Assembly (NCBI RefSeq): GCF_002873335.1 | Contig: NZ_MCUW01000068.1 | Span: 1-64,000, forward strand | Source: Vibrio sp. 10N.286.49.B1 | GTDB taxonomy: Bacteria > Pseudomonadota > Gammaproteobacteria > Enterobacterales > Vibrionaceae | DNA length: 64,000 nucleotides | Reading direction: 5' to 3' | In this document: in pieces, positions 1 through 9,747 of the stretch | Layout of the letters: every line of letters begins with the position of its first letter | Position numbering within the stretch: position 1 is the stretch's first letter | The notes under the pieces: generated by a model | What the model saw: the letters and a program-made list of their open reading frames with translations, nothing else | Database searches by the model: none | What the model was told of the DNA's origin: nothing | Made by a program: the position numbers and the translations under genes

Positions 1-186
1 ATTATCGTTCCAACAGAACGATAATGATTTTTGACTGTGTGACAGTAAGCGAGCTTACTACCCTTAGGTCACGTGTTCATTGAAAACCATTTTACTTCCG
101 AAGAAGTGTTCGTTTCTACTTTGCAGCAGAAGCAAACGTAATGATTATCATCAACAAGTGTCCACACAGATTGATATAGGTTTATA

Positions 187-199
187 TTGTTAAAGAGCA
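187..199 (-). promoter_or_regulatory. boxA antitermination element of the rRNA leader
   Basis: The minus strand reads TGCTCTTTAACAA, the standard gamma-proteobacterial rRNA boxA that recruits the Nus factors. It lies about 40 nt downstream of promoter P2. Confidence 0.88.
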
Positions 200-243
200 T
201 CTCTTCTTGGTTAGCGCTGGGCTTTCCCTTTGAAGAGGCGGCT

Positions 244-271
244 ATTCTAGCGAGATAATTGTTAGTGTCAA
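244..271 (-). promoter_or_regulatory. rRNA promoter P2
   Basis: Minus strand -35 TTGACA (266-271) and -10 TAGAAT (244-249) are separated by 16 bp. This is the promoter closer to boxA. Confidence 0.8.
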
Positions 272-392
272 ACACTTTTTTGATTTATTTTCTCAATTCT
301 TTCGAAAACAAATCTTAAACTATCTTTTGGCTAGAAGCCTTACTGATTATTGCCTTGAACCCTTGTGGGCTCTGCCGTGTCAGTGAGGACGC

Positions 393-420
393 ATTATAGA
401 GATCAGCTTCACATTGGCAA
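393..420 (-). promoter_or_regulatory. rRNA promoter P1 with AT-rich UP region
   Basis: Minus strand -35 TTGCCA (415-420) and -10 TATAAT (393-398) have a 16-bp spacer, followed by a GC-rich discriminator (GCG) typical of stringently controlled rRNA promoters. An A/T-rich stretch at about 421-460 lies where an UP element is expected. Confidence 0.85.
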
Positions 421-532
421 GCGTTTTTTTGAATAAATTGCAAAAATAAGCCTTTTTAATTAACTTTAACTTCAAAGCCTTATTTATCCCACTTTACCCT
501 CACACCACATACAGGTTATCCACAGACTTATT

Positions 533-562
533 AAAAAAAGGAGGCTTTCGCCCCCTTTTTTT
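533..562 (-). terminator. Intrinsic terminator of the cysJIH operon
   Basis: On the minus strand a GGAGGC/GCCCCC-type stem with a short GAAA loop is followed by seven T. It lies 23 bp past the cysH stop codon. Confidence 0.8.
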
Positions 563-584
563 GATTTTTTAATCTAACTCTTGT

Positions 585-1358
585 TTAAATTCCTGAGCCA
601 TCTTGCTCGTTATCTTCTTCATGGAGGCCACATTCACGCTTTAGCCCATTAAACCTTGTTTCTTCTTCTTTCATACCCGGTTCCCATCTTTTTGTTGAGT
701 GGGTATCTCCAATAGATAGATAACCTTCATCTTTTAGCGGGTGATAACGTAGACCGTGTAATTGCAGGTACTCTTCAATTTGGCTGTTGGACCAATCAAT
801 AATCGGCAGAAACTTAAATCGTCCATTTTGAATCGCAAGCACAGGTAAATTCGAACGGCTCTCTGCTTGTTCTCGTCTTAACCCTGAAAACCATGTTTTA
901 ACATTCAGGTCTGCAAGAGCGCGCTTCATTGGTTCGACTTTATTAAGGTGATTATATTTCTTAATTCCCTCTATACCTTGCTCCCACAATTTTCCATATC
1001 TGACTTCTTGCCAATTAGGACTTAGTTTAGCGCTATAGATATGTAGGTTAAGATCGAGCTGCTGCGTTAAAGCATCTATAAACTGATACGTTTCAGGAAA
1101 CAAATAACCGGTGTCAGTTAATATGATGGGAATGTTTTTTTGCACATTGCTCACCAAATGCAGCATCACTGCCGCCTGAACGCCAAAACTCGAACTCAAT
1201 ACGTGCTGACCTGGCAAGTTCTCAATAGCCCAAGCAATTCTTTGCTCCGCATTAAGTAACTCTAGCTGCCCATTCAATTCAGCTAACTTCAGAATTTGTT
1301 CCGTCTTAGTTAAAGAGAGCAACGCTTCAAGCTTCTGGCTTTCTTGGAACTTAAGCAT
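585..1358 (-). CDS. cysH: Phosphoadenosine phosphosulfate reductase (CysH)
   Basis: CysH reduces PAPS to sulfite with thioredoxin as donor, the step before sulfite reductase in cytosolic sulfate assimilation. The 257-residue length is normal. An SSSFG pyrophosphate-binding motif sits near residues 55-60, and the C-terminal KRECGLH motif carries the catalytic Cys243. The single C-terminal Cys without the CC pairs of 4Fe-4S APS reductases points to a PAPS-specific enzyme. The start overlaps the end of cysI by 8 bp, so the two are translationally coupled. It is the last gene of cysJIH and is followed by a terminator. Confidence 0.95.
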   Translation of the reverse strand: MLKFQESQKLEALLSLTKTEQILKLAELNGQLELLNAEQRIAWAIENLPGQHVLSSSFGVQAAVMLHLVSNVQKNIPIILTDTGYLFPETYQFIDALTQQLDLNLHIYSAKLSPNWQEVRYGKLWEQGIEGIKKYNHLNKVEPMKRALADLNVKTWFSGLRREQAESRSNLPVLAIQNGRFKFLPIIDWSNSQIEEYLQLHGLRYHPLKDEGYLSIGDTHSTKRWEPGMKEEETRFNGLKRECGLHEEDNEQDGSGI

Positions 1359-3066
1359 AGAAATCCCTCTTTGATACTTTAACTTCCTCTATTACTCCCG
1401 TACGAATAACAAAATCGCCGAATGCTTCTTTATTAAGGCGGTTTTTAGCCCATAGCCCCACCAGCTCATCAAGCTCTTCTAAAATTTGTTTTTCCGTTAT
1501 GTTCTCTTTATACATTTTCGGGACACGAGTACCGGCTTTATTCCCCCCAAGGTGGACATTATACCGACCTGGTGCTTTACCAACTAAACCAACCTCAGCC
1601 AACATCGCTCGACCACAGCCATTTGGGCAGCCCGTAATACGTAAGATGATGCTTTCTTCTTTTGGAATCTGATGCTTCTCAAGTACGTTTTCCACATCAG
1701 TCACGAAAGATGGAAGAAAGCGTTCGGCTTCTGCCATGGCAAGGGGACAGGTTGGAAAGGCAACACACGCCATCGAATCTTTGCGCTGCTCACTCACTGA
1801 GTCATCCATCAAGCCATGAGCGCGAGCTATCTTTTCAATCTTCGCTTTTTGAGCTTTACTTACCCCTGCGACAATCAAGTTTTGATTGGCCGTCATTCGG
1901 AAGTCGCCTTTATGAATCTTAGCAATCTCAGCTACGCCCGTTTTTAAGGGCCTACCTGGATAATCAAGTAATCGACCATTCTCTATAAACAATGCCAAAT
2001 GGTGTTTACCGTCAATGCCGTCAACCCAGCCGATACGGTCGCCACGCTCAGTAAACTCATATGGCTGACTTGCGGAGAACTTCACGCCAGCGCGTTTCTC
2101 TACTTCAGCCTTGAAGACATCGATACCAACACGGTCTAACGTATACTTGGTTTTGGCATTTTTACGGTTAGAACGGTTACCCCAATCACGCTGTGTTGTC
2201 ACCACCGCCGCCGCAATGTCTAAGGTATGTGCGAGTGGCACAAAGCCAAAATCATCGGCGCGTCTTGGATAAGTAGACGTATCGCCATGCGTCATGGCCA
2301 AACCGCCTCCCACAAGGACATTAAACCCAACCAACTTACCGTTTTCCGCTATCGCGATGAAGTTAAGATCATTCGCGTGAACATCCACATCATTTTGTGG
2401 CGGAATAACGACGGTTGTCTTAAATTTTCTCGGTAGATAATTACTGCCTAAAATCGGTTCTTCATCTGTTGTTTCTACTTTCTCTCCGTCTAGCCAAATT
2501 TCGGCATACGCTCGCGTCTTCGGTAGTAGATGTTCACTGATCTTCTTTGCCCATTCATAAGCTTCTTGATGAAGCTCTGATTCAACAGGGTTCGTGGTAC
2601 ATAACACGTTTCGGTTCACATCCCCTGCCGTAGCAATAGAATCAATACCGATCTTATTGAGTGTCTGGTGCATTAGCTTAATATTAGGCTTGAGCACGCC
2701 ATGAAACTGGAAGGTTTGACGGGTAGTAAGACGAATACTGCCATACAAACTATGATCAGTTGCAAACTCATCAATGGCTAGCCACTGCTTTGGCGAAATA
2801 ATACCACCCGGCATGCGAGCTCTAAGCATCACATTATGGAGCGGCTCTAGCTTTTGTTTCGTTCTTTCATTACGGATATCACGGTCATCTTGCTGATACA
2901 TTCCGTGGAAACGAATAAGTTGGAAGTTATCTGCGGTAAAGCCACCAGTAATTTGGTCGGATAAGTCAGCCTCAATCGTACCGCGTAGGTGATTACTCTC
3001 TCGCTTCAAGCGCTCGTTATCAGCTAATGGGCCCAATACTTGGCCTAATACTTCTTGTTTGCTCAT
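1351..3066 (-). CDS. cysI: Sulfite reductase hemoprotein beta subunit (CysI)
   Basis: CysI is the siroheme/4Fe-4S subunit that carries out the six-electron reduction of sulfite to sulfide, with CysJ as electron supplier. At 571 residues it has the family length. Two cluster-ligand motifs are visible in the C-terminal third, CVAFPTC and GCPNGC, which together hold the siroheme-linked 4Fe-4S. The ATG start overlaps the cysJ stop by one base and the end overlaps cysH, so the three genes form one coupled operon. The siroheme is made by the pathway that uses CobA, encoded at 57529. Confidence 0.96.
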   Translation of the reverse strand: MSKQEVLGQVLGPLADNERLKRESNHLRGTIEADLSDQITGGFTADNFQLIRFHGMYQQDDRDIRNERTKQKLEPLHNVMLRARMPGGIISPKQWLAIDEFATDHSLYGSIRLTTRQTFQFHGVLKPNIKLMHQTLNKIGIDSIATAGDVNRNVLCTTNPVESELHQEAYEWAKKISEHLLPKTRAYAEIWLDGEKVETTDEEPILGSNYLPRKFKTTVVIPPQNDVDVHANDLNFIAIAENGKLVGFNVLVGGGLAMTHGDTSTYPRRADDFGFVPLAHTLDIAAAVVTTQRDWGNRSNRKNAKTKYTLDRVGIDVFKAEVEKRAGVKFSASQPYEFTERGDRIGWVDGIDGKHHLALFIENGRLLDYPGRPLKTGVAEIAKIHKGDFRMTANQNLIVAGVSKAQKAKIEKIARAHGLMDDSVSEQRKDSMACVAFPTCPLAMAEAERFLPSFVTDVENVLEKHQIPKEESIILRITGCPNGCGRAMLAEVGLVGKAPGRYNVHLGGNKAGTRVPKMYKENITEKQILEELDELVGLWAKNRLNKEAFGDFVIRTGVIEEVKVSKRDFYA

Positions 3067-4898
3067 TAGTACACATCCTTTTGATAACGTTTTGCTTTTC
3101 TTAGTTCGCTTACGTATGCCTCAGCCTGCTCAAGATCTTTACCGCCATACTGTTTTACAATCTCAATCAGCGCAGTATTCACATCTTTTGCCATGTGCGT
3201 CGCATCCCCACAAACATAAAGATGAGCACCTTCTTGTAGCCATTGCCAAATTTGCTCACCTTGCTGGAGTAGACGGTGCTGAACATAGACCTTCTCATGC
3301 TGGTCACGGCTAAACGCCACATCTAGACGATTCAGTACACCTGACTTAAGGTACTTCTGCCATTCAACTTGATATAGGAAATCTTGAGTAAACGTTCGAT
3401 CACCAAAGAACAACCAGTTCTTACCTTTTGCATCACGATTTTCTCGCTCTTGAATAAAGCTTCTAAATGGCGCAATGCCAGTGCCAGGGCCAACCATGAT
3501 AATCGGTGTGTCATTATCATCGGGTAATTTGAATTGCTTGTTATGTTCAACGAAGACTTTCACTTCGTCGCCCTCTTCAAGGCCTTTTGCTAAATGGTAC
3601 GATGCACCACCATGTCGCTTTTCATCTCCCTTGTTGTATTCAACAAGCGCTACCGTTAGATGCACCTCTTCTTCAACTTCTGACTGACTGGAAGCGATAG
3701 AATATAAACGTGGCGTTAAGCGGCGTAATAGTGAGATGAGTTGCAAAGCATCAAGCTTGGTTTTCTTCTCTCGAAGCACGTCGACGACTTGAGTTTCGCC
3801 TGAGTACTCACGCAACTGGTCCTTATTGTCGACCAACTTAAGTAATTTTTTGCTGCCCGATATCTCGGCGTACTTAGTGACAAACTGAGGGTTTGACGCC
3901 GTGATCTCGTAGTGCTTAATCAGTGCCGAACGTATCGAGATACTCTCACCATCGACATCCACACTTTCAATCCCAGAAAGTTGCGCTTGAGCGAGAATCG
4001 CATCCACCAGCTCACTGTTGTTTTCAAACCAAACCCCCAATGCATCGCCGGCTTGATACGTCAGGCCTGAATTCTCGAGATCAATTTCGATGTGTCGAAC
4101 ATCTTTTCCTGAGTCACGGCCTGTGATTTTTTGGCTAGTTAATAGCGTTGCCGTGTATGGGTTCTGTTTTGTGTATGTCGTGGTTGCACCAGCGGTGGCA
4201 ACAGGTAACGTAACCACATCCGCTGCTTGCGAAGATAAATCGTCTTTAATGACTTCAAGCGCCTTAAGTCGCCACTCTGCCGCTACGACATCGTAATCAA
4301 CATCACAATCTAACCTTTCAACAAATGGCGTCGCGCCCTGCTTAGTTAAAAAGGCATCAAAGTCTTTACCCGTTTGACAAAAGAACTCGTAACTTGAATC
4401 GCCTAAACCAATCACGGCAAACTTCAGGTTAGGAAGCTTAGGTGCTTTCTTTGACTGCAAAAACTCATGCAACTCAATCGCATTATCGGGTGCTTCACCT
4501 TCACCATTTGTTGACGCCACAAAAATCACATGCGTCTCTTTAGCGAGGTTTTTACCTTTGTAGTCACTGGCATCAAATAGCTGTGCTGTGATTCCATGCG
4601 CTGACGCTTCTTGCTCAAGAGCCTCAGCTACGCCTTTCGCATTCCCGGTCTGAGACGCGTAAATGATGGTAAGCTTGCCAGCAGGCTGAGAGGCTACGGC
4701 GGTGGTGACCGCGCTCGCTACAGGTGTTAACGGTGTTGGGTTTTGTGCTTGACTCAATCCCCAAAAATAACCACTCACCCACGCCAATTGGTTGGACGAT
4801 AAAGAAGTTGATGCTTGTTGTAATTGCGATAGCTGCTGATCATTGATTGGAGCAGCTAAGCCCGGAAGTTCTTGTTGTGTATTTCCATTTGATGACAT
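3066..4898 (-). CDS. cysJ: Sulfite reductase [NADPH] flavoprotein alpha subunit (CysJ)
   Basis: CysJ transfers electrons from NADPH through FAD and FMN to CysI. Domains in order: an N-terminal helical stretch with [11 protein letters not shown], a flavodoxin domain ([14 protein letters not shown] near residue 75), an FAD-binding domain (RLYSIASS) and an NADPH-binding domain ([14 protein letters not shown]), ending in the usual YQKDVY. The reading frame is open to 4919, but the ATG at 4898 (MSSNGN) is preferred because it matches family N-termini better. It is the first gene of the cysJIH operon; a CysB-controlled promoter is expected upstream but is not clear by eye. Confidence 0.95.
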   Translation of the reverse strand: MSSNGNTQQELPGLAAPINDQQLSQLQQASTSLSSNQLAWVSGYFWGLSQAQNPTPLTPVASAVTTAVASQPAGKLTIIYASQTGNAKGVAEALEQEASAHGITAQLFDASDYKGKNLAKETHVIFVASTNGEGEAPDNAIELHEFLQSKKAPKLPNLKFAVIGLGDSSYEFFCQTGKDFDAFLTKQGATPFVERLDCDVDYDVVAAEWRLKALEVIKDDLSSQAADVVTLPVATAGATTTYTKQNPYTATLLTSQKITGRDSGKDVRHIEIDLENSGLTYQAGDALGVWFENNSELVDAILAQAQLSGIESVDVDGESISIRSALIKHYEITASNPQFVTKYAEISGSKKLLKLVDNKDQLREYSGETQVVDVLREKKTKLDALQLISLLRRLTPRLYSIASSQSEVEEEVHLTVALVEYNKGDEKRHGGASYHLAKGLEEGDEVKVFVEHNKQFKLPDDNDTPIIMVGPGTGIAPFRSFIQERENRDAKGKNWLFFGDRTFTQDFLYQVEWQKYLKSGVLNRLDVAFSRDQHEKVYVQHRLLQQGEQIWQWLQEGAHLYVCGDATHMAKDVNTALIEIVKQYGGKDLEQAEAYVSELRKAKRYQKDVY

Positions 4899-5016
4899 AG
4901 TCACGACATCCCTAAACATTGCGTGACGATAGATTAACCAACCATTTTAATAACAAGAAAGAATAGATATGTATGTTTTATAACTTTTTGGAAGAAAGGA
5001 ATGTTTTGAGGGGGGA

Positions 5017-5247
5017 TTATTTCGCTTCAATACGCACCTGAGAAAAGCCAACAGCCAGCGCAGATTTAGAGGCTTTATCAAGATCAATATACTGACACTC
5101 GGCACCGTGAATGTCTGTCAGCATAAGGAATCCGCCTTGCTTGTGGCGAAATTCAACTACCCAGCCCCCTTCCGATTCAGATGGTTCAATAATCGCTTCA
5201 GAAAGTAAGTCTTGATGATAAAGGTACTTCAATTCCGTTATGGTCAT
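5017..5247 (-). CDS. Small conserved protein of unknown function, 76 aa
   Basis: A soluble 76-residue protein starting MTITELKYLYHQ with no membrane segment or known catalytic motif. A strong GGAGG lies five bases before the ATG, which supports the start. The composition (acidic, alternating hydrophobics, HKQGGFLMLTD) suggests a small mixed alpha/beta fold. It sits between cysJ and pspG on the same strand, about 100 bp after pspG, and could be read through from the pspG promoter. I do not recognise a function. Confidence 0.7.
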   Translation of the reverse strand: MTITELKYLYHQDLLSEAIIEPSESEGGWVVEFRHKQGGFLMLTDIHGAECQYIDLDKASKSALAVGFSQVRIEAK

Positions 5248-5346
5248 GCTTCCTCCAAAATTCTATAGCGGAGCCTGTTGGCGTCAGCTCCTTCATTAAC
5301 TATAGCAAGCTGGATCATTTTCGTCGGATTCGTTGTTACCAATATG

Positions 5347-5556
5347 TTAACTAGAGCGTGCAATAAAGCGGTTATATACCCATAAGGCGATAACAAACGC
5401 GACAATCCACGGCAGAAGTTGGAAAAGGACACCCACCATTCCTAACATAAATAGCACAGTGAATGACGCAACGATTGCCAATGAAACGGTGACAAACGTT
5501 ACCCCCGTCATGACTAACACTCCGATAAAGACCATGATGAAAATCAGTTCAAACAT
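5347..5556 (-). CDS. pspG: Phage shock protein G (PspG)
   Basis: A 69-residue inner-membrane protein with two hydrophobic segments (residues about 3-33 and 45-63) and the family pattern FELIF...LFQLLPWIVAF. PspG is an effector of the Psp envelope-stress regulon. Its place beside dusA is the same as in Escherichia coli, where pspG (yjbO) neighbours dusA. Its start has the RBS AGGAGG. The sigma-54-type promoter at 5623-5639 is what is expected for a PspF-activated gene. Confidence 0.85.
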   Translation of the reverse strand: MFELIFIMVFIGVLVMTGVTFVTVSLAIVASFTVLFMLGMVGVLFQLLPWIVAFVIALWVYNRFIARSS

Positions 5557-5622
5557 ATCGCCTCCTTAGGCACTGAAAAAATAATAGTGGTGTAAGACCT
5601 AACACCGTAATATTTATGATAA

Positions 5623-5639
5623 AGCATGAACCGTTCCAA
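5623..5639 (-). promoter_or_regulatory. Sigma-54 promoter of pspG
   Basis: The minus strand reads TTGGAACGGTTCATGCT. It matches the sigma-54 consensus (TTGGCACG-N4-TTGCW) at all but two positions and has the correct GG-N10-GC spacing, with GG at 5636-5637 and GC at 5624-5625. It lies about 70 bp upstream of the pspG ATG. PspF is the known activator of this family. Confidence 0.85.
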
Positions 5640-5670
5640 CTTTTCAAGCCATTGATAGTATTGCACTTAT

Positions 5671-5710
5671 AAAATAAAAAACTCCAGCTGATCGGTAAAT
5701 CAACTGGAGT
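5671..5710 (-). terminator. Terminator of dusA
   Basis: Arms 5681-5692 and 5699-5710 form a 12-bp stem with one G-U pair. They are followed on the minus strand by a T-rich run at 5671-5680. It lies 30 bp past the dusA stop. Confidence 0.75.
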
Positions 5711-5739
5711 TGGTATTTTTAACCACTAACTTGGTAAAT

Positions 5740-6741
5740 TTAAACGTCGAGTTCTTTCGGAATTTTAGTCAGTGCCGTTTGAATCACTTCAACGCCTGCG
5801 CCCTTCTTATGCGCATTTTCACTAATATAACGACGCCATTGTCTGCCACCAGGTAAAGCTTGGAATAAACCAATCATATGTCGGCTGATATGCCCAAGAT
5901 TAGAGCCATTAGCAAGTTGCTTCTCAATATACGGATACATCGCCTCCACAACCTGACTGCGTTTCTTCACAGGCGTGTCCATTCCAAAGATGGTTTGATC
6001 AACCTCAGCCAGTAAATACGGGTTTTGATAAGCTTCGCGCCCAATCATCACTCCATCTAAGTGCTCTAAATGCTCTAACGACTCAGCTAACGTTTTTATC
6101 CCGCCATTAACGCCAATCTGTAAGTGCGGGAAATCTTTCTTAATTTGATACGCACGAGGGTAATCTAGCGGCGGGATCTCTCGGTTCTCTTTTGGACTCA
6201 AGCCACTTAACCATGCTTTACGAGCATGAATGGTAAAGTCCTCACAACCCCCTTGCTCTGAAACATGAGACACAAAACGCGTAAGAAACTCGTACGAGTC
6301 CTGATCATCAATCCCGATTCGAGTCTTCACCGTCACAGGAATAGAGACCACAGCTTTCATTTCCGCAATACATTCAGCCACCAGCTCAGGCTCCCCCATG
6401 AGGCAAGCCCCAAAGCGACCATTTTGAACACGATCTGACGGACAACCAACATTGAGGTTGATTTCATCATAACCACGCTCTTGAGCAAGCTTCGCGCACG
6501 TTGCCAAATCGGTTGGGTTTGAACCGCCTAACTGCAATGCGACAGGATGCTCTTCAGTATTGAACGCTAAAAAGTCACCTTTACCGTGAATAATTGCCCC
6601 CGTCGTAATCATCTCGGTATACAACAAGGCTTGCGAGGAAAGCAAACGATGGAAATAACGACAGTGCCTATCCGTCCAATCGAGCATGGGTGCAATTGAA
6701 AGGCGAGCTGCGCTGTAATTACTAGGGTTTTCAGGTGTCAT
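5740..6741 (-). CDS. dusA: tRNA-dihydrouridine synthase A (DusA), chimeric 5' end
   Basis: DusA reduces uridines in the tRNA D-loop using FMN and NADPH. The 333-residue protein shows [14 protein letters not shown] at the N-terminus, [14 protein letters not shown] with the catalytic Cys, and the HARKAW motif. Codons 1-16 and the promoter region lie on the phage side of the attL core (6674-6693), so the coding start is supplied by the integrated element. A displaced alternative dusA start is found at 20612-20692. The reading frame is intact, so the enzyme is probably made. It is a known integration target for dusA-associated integrases. Confidence 0.94.
   Translation of the reverse strand: MTPENPSNYSAARLSIAPMLDWTDRHCRYFHRLLSSQALLYTEMITTGAIIHGKGDFLAFNTEEHPVALQLGGSNPTDLATCAKLAQERGYDEINLNVGCPSDRVQNGRFGACLMGEPELVAECIAEMKAVVSIPVTVKTRIGIDDQDSYEFLTRFVSHVSEQGGCEDFTIHARKAWLSGLSPKENREIPPLDYPRAYQIKKDFPHLQIGVNGGIKTLAESLEHLEHLDGVMIGREAYQNPYLLAEVDQTIFGMDTPVKKRSQVVEAMYPYIEKQLANGSNLGHISRHMIGLFQALPGGRQWRRYISENAHKKGAGVEVIQTALTKIPKELDV
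6674..6693. repeat. attL core, 20-bp direct repeat in dusA
   Basis: This 20-bp sequence inside the 5' end of dusA is repeated exactly at 20622-20641. Both copies encode the IAPMLDW segment of DusA on the minus strand. The two copies bracket the integrase-to-Qrr block and are the expected recombination cores of a dusA-specific integrase. Confidence 0.85.
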
Positions 6742-6765
6742 AACGGTTTACTCTACATTTACACA

Positions 6766-6781
6766 CTGTATATACATACAG
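6766..6781. promoter_or_regulatory. LexA (SOS) box between dusA and integrase
   Basis: CTGTATATACATACAG differs by one base from the ideal LexA palindrome CTGT-(AT)4-ACAG. It overlaps the -35 position of a putative integrase promoter (-10 TAGAAT at 6790-6795, 17-bp spacer) and also lies just upstream of the chimeric dusA start. Both could be under LexA control. Confidence 0.7.
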
Positions 6782-6815
6782 CAATTTGCTAGAATTGCCC
6801 CTAAATTACCCTATC

Positions 6816-6835
6816 AGTACGGATATAGTACGTAT
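6816..6835. repeat. Left copy of a 20-bp arm-like repeat
   Basis: AGTACGGATATAGTACGTAT recurs with two mismatches at 20567-20586 near attR. Each copy contains two AGTACG units one helical turn apart. This is the layout expected of integrase arm-binding sites, which is an inference. Confidence 0.5.
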
Positions 6836-6850
6836 CGAGGAGTAGGACGA

Positions 6851-7915
6851 ATGGCATCATTCAGCATTAAAAAACGCACACTGAAAAACGGTGAATCTCG
6901 CTTTACAGTAGACGTTGTGGTTAAAAAGAATTCGGCGATTATACACAGAGAATCAAAAACATTCAGGAAAAAAGAACATGCCCGAACCCATGCTATGAAA
7001 AGGGTTCGCGAGCTAGAAAATCCGTACTCAGAGCAGCAAAAATCCGTACCAATATACGTACTGCTCGATCAGTTTATGGAAGAGTCTGATTTATGGGATA
7101 AAACCGGCCGAACGAAGCAATACGTCATCAAGATGCTCCGCGATTGCGACATAGGTAATGTTGAAACTGACCAACTCAAAACCAGTGATTTAATTCAGCA
7201 CTGTAAACACCGCAAAGCAGCGGGTGCAGGTGGCGCGACTATCTATCATGATGTGGCTTACTTGCGATCAGTGATGAAAAAGGCAAAACCCGTATTCAAT
7301 ATCCGCGCTAACTTTCAAATTTTTGAGGAGGCCGTCCCCGTTCTCTCCGATATGGGGCTGATATGTAAAAGTCAGAAACGAACAAGGCGCCCAACCAGTG
7401 AAGAGCTTGCGGATTTACGTAACGGTTTAGAAGAAAGACAAAACACCCGCGCGAACGGCCAGATTCGAATCCCATTCATCGACATACTGGATTTCAGTAT
7501 TCTTACTTGTATGCGGATTGGTGAAGTGTGTGCGCTTCGTTGGGAAGACATAAACGAAGAACATCGCACCGTGTGGGTACGCGATCGCAAAGACCCACGC
7601 AAGAAACAAGGTAATCATATGATTGTGCCGCTCTTAGCTGAATCGTTTGATATTGCTATGCGCCAACCGAAACAAGGTGACCTGATTTTTCCGTACAACT
7701 CTAGAAGCGTGACGGCAGGGTTTCAGCGCGTTAGGAATAGCTTAGGGATTGAGGATTTACGCTATCACGATTTAAGGCGTGAGGGTGCCAGTAGGTTATT
7801 TGAAAAAGGCTACTCCATTGAAGAAGTAGCACAAGTTACTGGTCATCGTAATTTGAATATTTTGTGGCAGGTTTATACGCAGTTATTTCCGCATAAGCTG
7901 CATAGCAAAATGTAG
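6851..7915 (+). CDS. Tyrosine-type site-specific integrase (dusA-associated)
   Basis: The integrase recombines the phage att site with the 5' end of dusA. The catalytic set is visible: Arg222 in TCMRIGEV, His306 and Arg309 in YHDLRRE, His332 in GHRN, and Tyr342 in WQVYTQL, the nucleophile. An N-terminal arm-binding domain occupies about residues 1-60 and a SAM-like core-binding domain about 65-180. A 354-residue length is normal. The GGAGTAGGACG just before the ATG supports the start. It is transcribed away from dusA. A deleted paralogue lies at 20793-21147. Confidence 0.93.
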   Translation: MASFSIKKRTLKNGESRFTVDVVVKKNSAIIHRESKTFRKKEHARTHAMKRVRELENPYSEQQKSVPIYVLLDQFMEESDLWDKTGRTKQYVIKMLRDCDIGNVETDQLKTSDLIQHCKHRKAAGAGGATIYHDVAYLRSVMKKAKPVFNIRANFQIFEEAVPVLSDMGLICKSQKRTRRPTSEELADLRNGLEERQNTRANGQIRIPFIDILDFSILTCMRIGEVCALRWEDINEEHRTVWVRDRKDPRKKQGNHMIVPLLAESFDIAMRQPKQGDLIFPYNSRSVTAGFQRVRNSLGIEDLRYHDLRREGASRLFEKGYSIEEVAQVTGHRNLNILWQVYTQLFPHKLHSKM

Positions 7916-7935
7916 TAATACGTTTTGCTATGCAG
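7898..7935 (+). terminator. Inverted repeat at the end of the integrase gene
   Basis: Perfect 13-bp arms (7898-7910 and 7923-7935) flank the integrase stop codon. There is no long T run after it on the plus strand, so it may act as a hairpin stabiliser or a weak terminator, also facing the end of the cargo operon. Confidence 0.45.
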
Positions 7936-7999
7936 TCGATAAAATCAATACCCAGTATTTCAGGGGGTTACTCACTACTGACAGAACCTTATATCTGAA

Positions 8000-8659
8000 C
8001 TAGCCTGCATTCAAGTTTTCAATACGCACTAACCAATCATTGAAGTGTTTACATTGACTACGCATCTCATTTAATCCGATATCACAAGCTATCAATGGTC
8101 CGTGTAATGTCTTTTTATAGTTAGGCATAATAGAGAGTATACGTTTTGATGGTGCGGTTTGAGGGCTATTGTTGATGTGTTCTGGGCTGATAAAAGATGC
8201 CTTTACTTCTAATAGCCTTTCTATCGGGTCGGTACTGTCTAACCAGTATTCAAACTGCGATGGGTCACAGAATAAGAGCGCTTCATATTCATGTAGTAAC
8301 AGATTTCCGATGAAGTTTTGTTGATTAATATCATTTTCAAAAGCCTGTTCTAGATACTTCACTTTATCGAAAGCATCATTTTTACCTTGATATTCTTGCG
8401 ACTTAAAGTTTGGAAAATCTGTAGGCAAACCATAGAAGTCAATTAGGGTTGTAACATAAGCGTCCTTATCTTCCTTACACAATCGTTCAACTTGGTGTTT
8501 GACTTTACCATAGCTAACTATGCCACCTTTATACCCCTTACTGGTTTGCGCTAGAATTGGCGTAAAGAAGATATTTCTCTGAGAAAAATATGGCGTTAGA
8601 ACTTCATAAACAAAAGTTTCTTCTGTCTGGCCTTCGACAAAAATCTTAACCCTGATCAA
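8000..8659 (-). CDS. DUF4276 family protein, TOPRIM-like (putative defence effector)
   Basis: A 219-residue protein with hallmarks of the DUF4276 family: KIFVEGQTEETF near residues 5-16 (the acidic TOPRIM-like motif), TLIDFYGLP with an Asp, and LLLHEYEALLFCDP. In related systems a TOPRIM protein is the nuclease or effector partner of an ABC/AAA ATPase. The best start is TTG at 8659: it overlaps the stop of the ATPase gene and has GGGAGG upstream, while the longer ATG reading (8695) begins inside the ATPase gene. The function is inferred from family and neighbour only; nuclease activity is not demonstrated. Confidence 0.8.
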   Translation of the reverse strand: MIRVKIFVEGQTEETFVYEVLTPYFSQRNIFFTPILAQTSKGYKGGIVSYGKVKHQVERLCKEDKDAYVTTLIDFYGLPTDFPNFKSQEYQGKNDAFDKVKYLEQAFENDINQQNFIGNLLLHEYEALLFCDPSQFEYWLDSTDPIERLLEVKASFISPEHINNSPQTAPSKRILSIMPNYKKTLHGPLIACDIGLNEMRSQCKHFNDWLVRIENLNAG

Positions 8660-9747
8660 CGCTGTGGCCTCCCGCCCAATAGATTTTTCTTCCACATATC
8701 ACCAAGACTAAACTCTTGTAACCATTCAGTTAACAGATTTTCATCTAGGCGTTTAAATGTAGATGCGCTGCCAACTCGGTCTACGACTATTAAATCTTCA
8801 ATGTCAAACTCATTCACAAGTTCTACTGATTGAGTAGAAACAATTAATTGATGATTATTACTTGCAGAAGATATTAATGAAGCTAATACCGAAATAGCAT
8901 AAGGGTGAAGGCCTAGTTCTGGTTCATCAACTATGATTGCACTTGGTTTATACTCTTCAGGTTGGAGTAATACGGCAGCTAAACATATAAAACGTAGCGT
9001 CCCGTCTGATAATTCATTTGCTTTAAATGGAATGTCTTGGTTTTTTTCGGTCCATTCCAGTTCAATGAAGTCAGGATTGTTAGGTGTCGGCCTCAAGTTA
9101 AAGTCACCAAAAAAAGGAGCAACCATCTGTATAGTTTTTACTATTCGTTTGTAATTGTTCTGATGATTCTCCTTCAGTCGAAACAAAAATGCAGCCAAAT
9201 TTGCTCCATCTTCCCTTAGATAATCATTATCATTAATTCTATGGACTTGCTTAACTTTGGCAGAATCACTGGTGTCATGAAAATGATAAACTCTCCATCG
9301 ACGCATAATTGGCAACGTGTAACTTTTAACACCAGAACGATGATTTTCTACTTGAGACTCGAAATGACCCGAATATACACCTATATCACCACTCACGTTC
9401 CACCATAGAGCTTCACGCGAAAAGACCATTCTGTTGTCATTTGTAGGCTCTAATTCAAATTTATATCCGTTATTCCCAAAGTAGAACTCACCTGTAATGC
9501 TATCAGATATTTTCCTACCAAAGTGAAGAAGAGCATCAGGCCCCCCTGATTTGCTCACCGTTAATTGCAAACGATGGTCTAATATAGAGGGAATAAGTTT
9601 TAAAAAAGAAATAAAATTCGACTTACCAGCACCATTAGCACCGATTAGAACATTAAGACACCCCATTTTAATGTCACAATGTTTAATAGACTTGTAGTTT
9701 TCGATTAACAATTGACTTAATTGATCTGAGCTAGTGACTGTTTTCAT
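8656..9747 (-). CDS. AAA family ATPase, RecF/OLD-like (putative defence sensor)
   Basis: A 363-residue ABC-type ATPase of the AAA_21/RecF-like class. Walker A is GANGAGKS at residues 36-43. A signature-like ELSDGTLRF lies near 255, and Walker B IIVDEPELGLHP near 285 is followed by an STQS switch region. No nuclease domain is fused, so the DUF4276 neighbour is the likely partner. The start overlaps the upstream RHH gene (ATGA) and the stop overlaps the DUF4276 start, so all three are one coupled operon. The pairing resembles the ATPase/TOPRIM layout of OLD and PARIS systems, but the exact system type is not assigned. Confidence 0.85.
   Translation of the reverse strand: MKTVTSSDQLSQLLIENYKSIKHCDIKMGCLNVLIGANGAGKSNFISFLKLIPSILDHRLQLTVSKSGGPDALLHFGRKISDSITGEFYFGNNGYKFELEPTNDNRMVFSREALWWNVSGDIGVYSGHFESQVENHRSGVKSYTLPIMRRWRVYHFHDTSDSAKVKQVHRINDNDYLREDGANLAAFLFRLKENHQNNYKRIVKTIQMVAPFFGDFNLRPTPNNPDFIELEWTEKNQDIPFKANELSDGTLRFICLAAVLLQPEEYKPSAIIVDEPELGLHPYAISVLASLISSASNNHQLIVSTQSVELVNEFDIEDLIVVDRVGSASTFKRLDENLLTEWLQEFSLGDMWKKNLLGGRPQR

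Larger units (their letters stand above)
1..386 (-). other. 5' leader of an rRNA operon (16S gene off left edge)
   Basis: Read on the minus strand, this stretch is the transcribed leader that precedes 16S rRNA in Vibrio. It holds two tandem promoters, a boxA antitermination signal and then the conserved leader text running toward the left edge. The 16S gene itself is not in the window. A perfect 10-bp hairpin (arms 1-10 and 16-25, 5-nt loop) sits at the very edge and may belong to the RNase III processing stem or simply to the leader. No protein gene is credible here; the 68-codon reading frame at 69-275 is leader RNA. Confidence 0.85.

Noticed and set aside
69..275. 68-residue minus-strand ORF at the left edge
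   Set aside because: It overlaps the rRNA P2 promoter, boxA and leader; not a gene.
516..524. DnaA boxes at 516-524 and 21374-21382 as a replication origin
   Set aside because: Single perfect boxes without a cluster, AT-rich unwinding region or origin genes; chance or minor regulatory sites are more likely.
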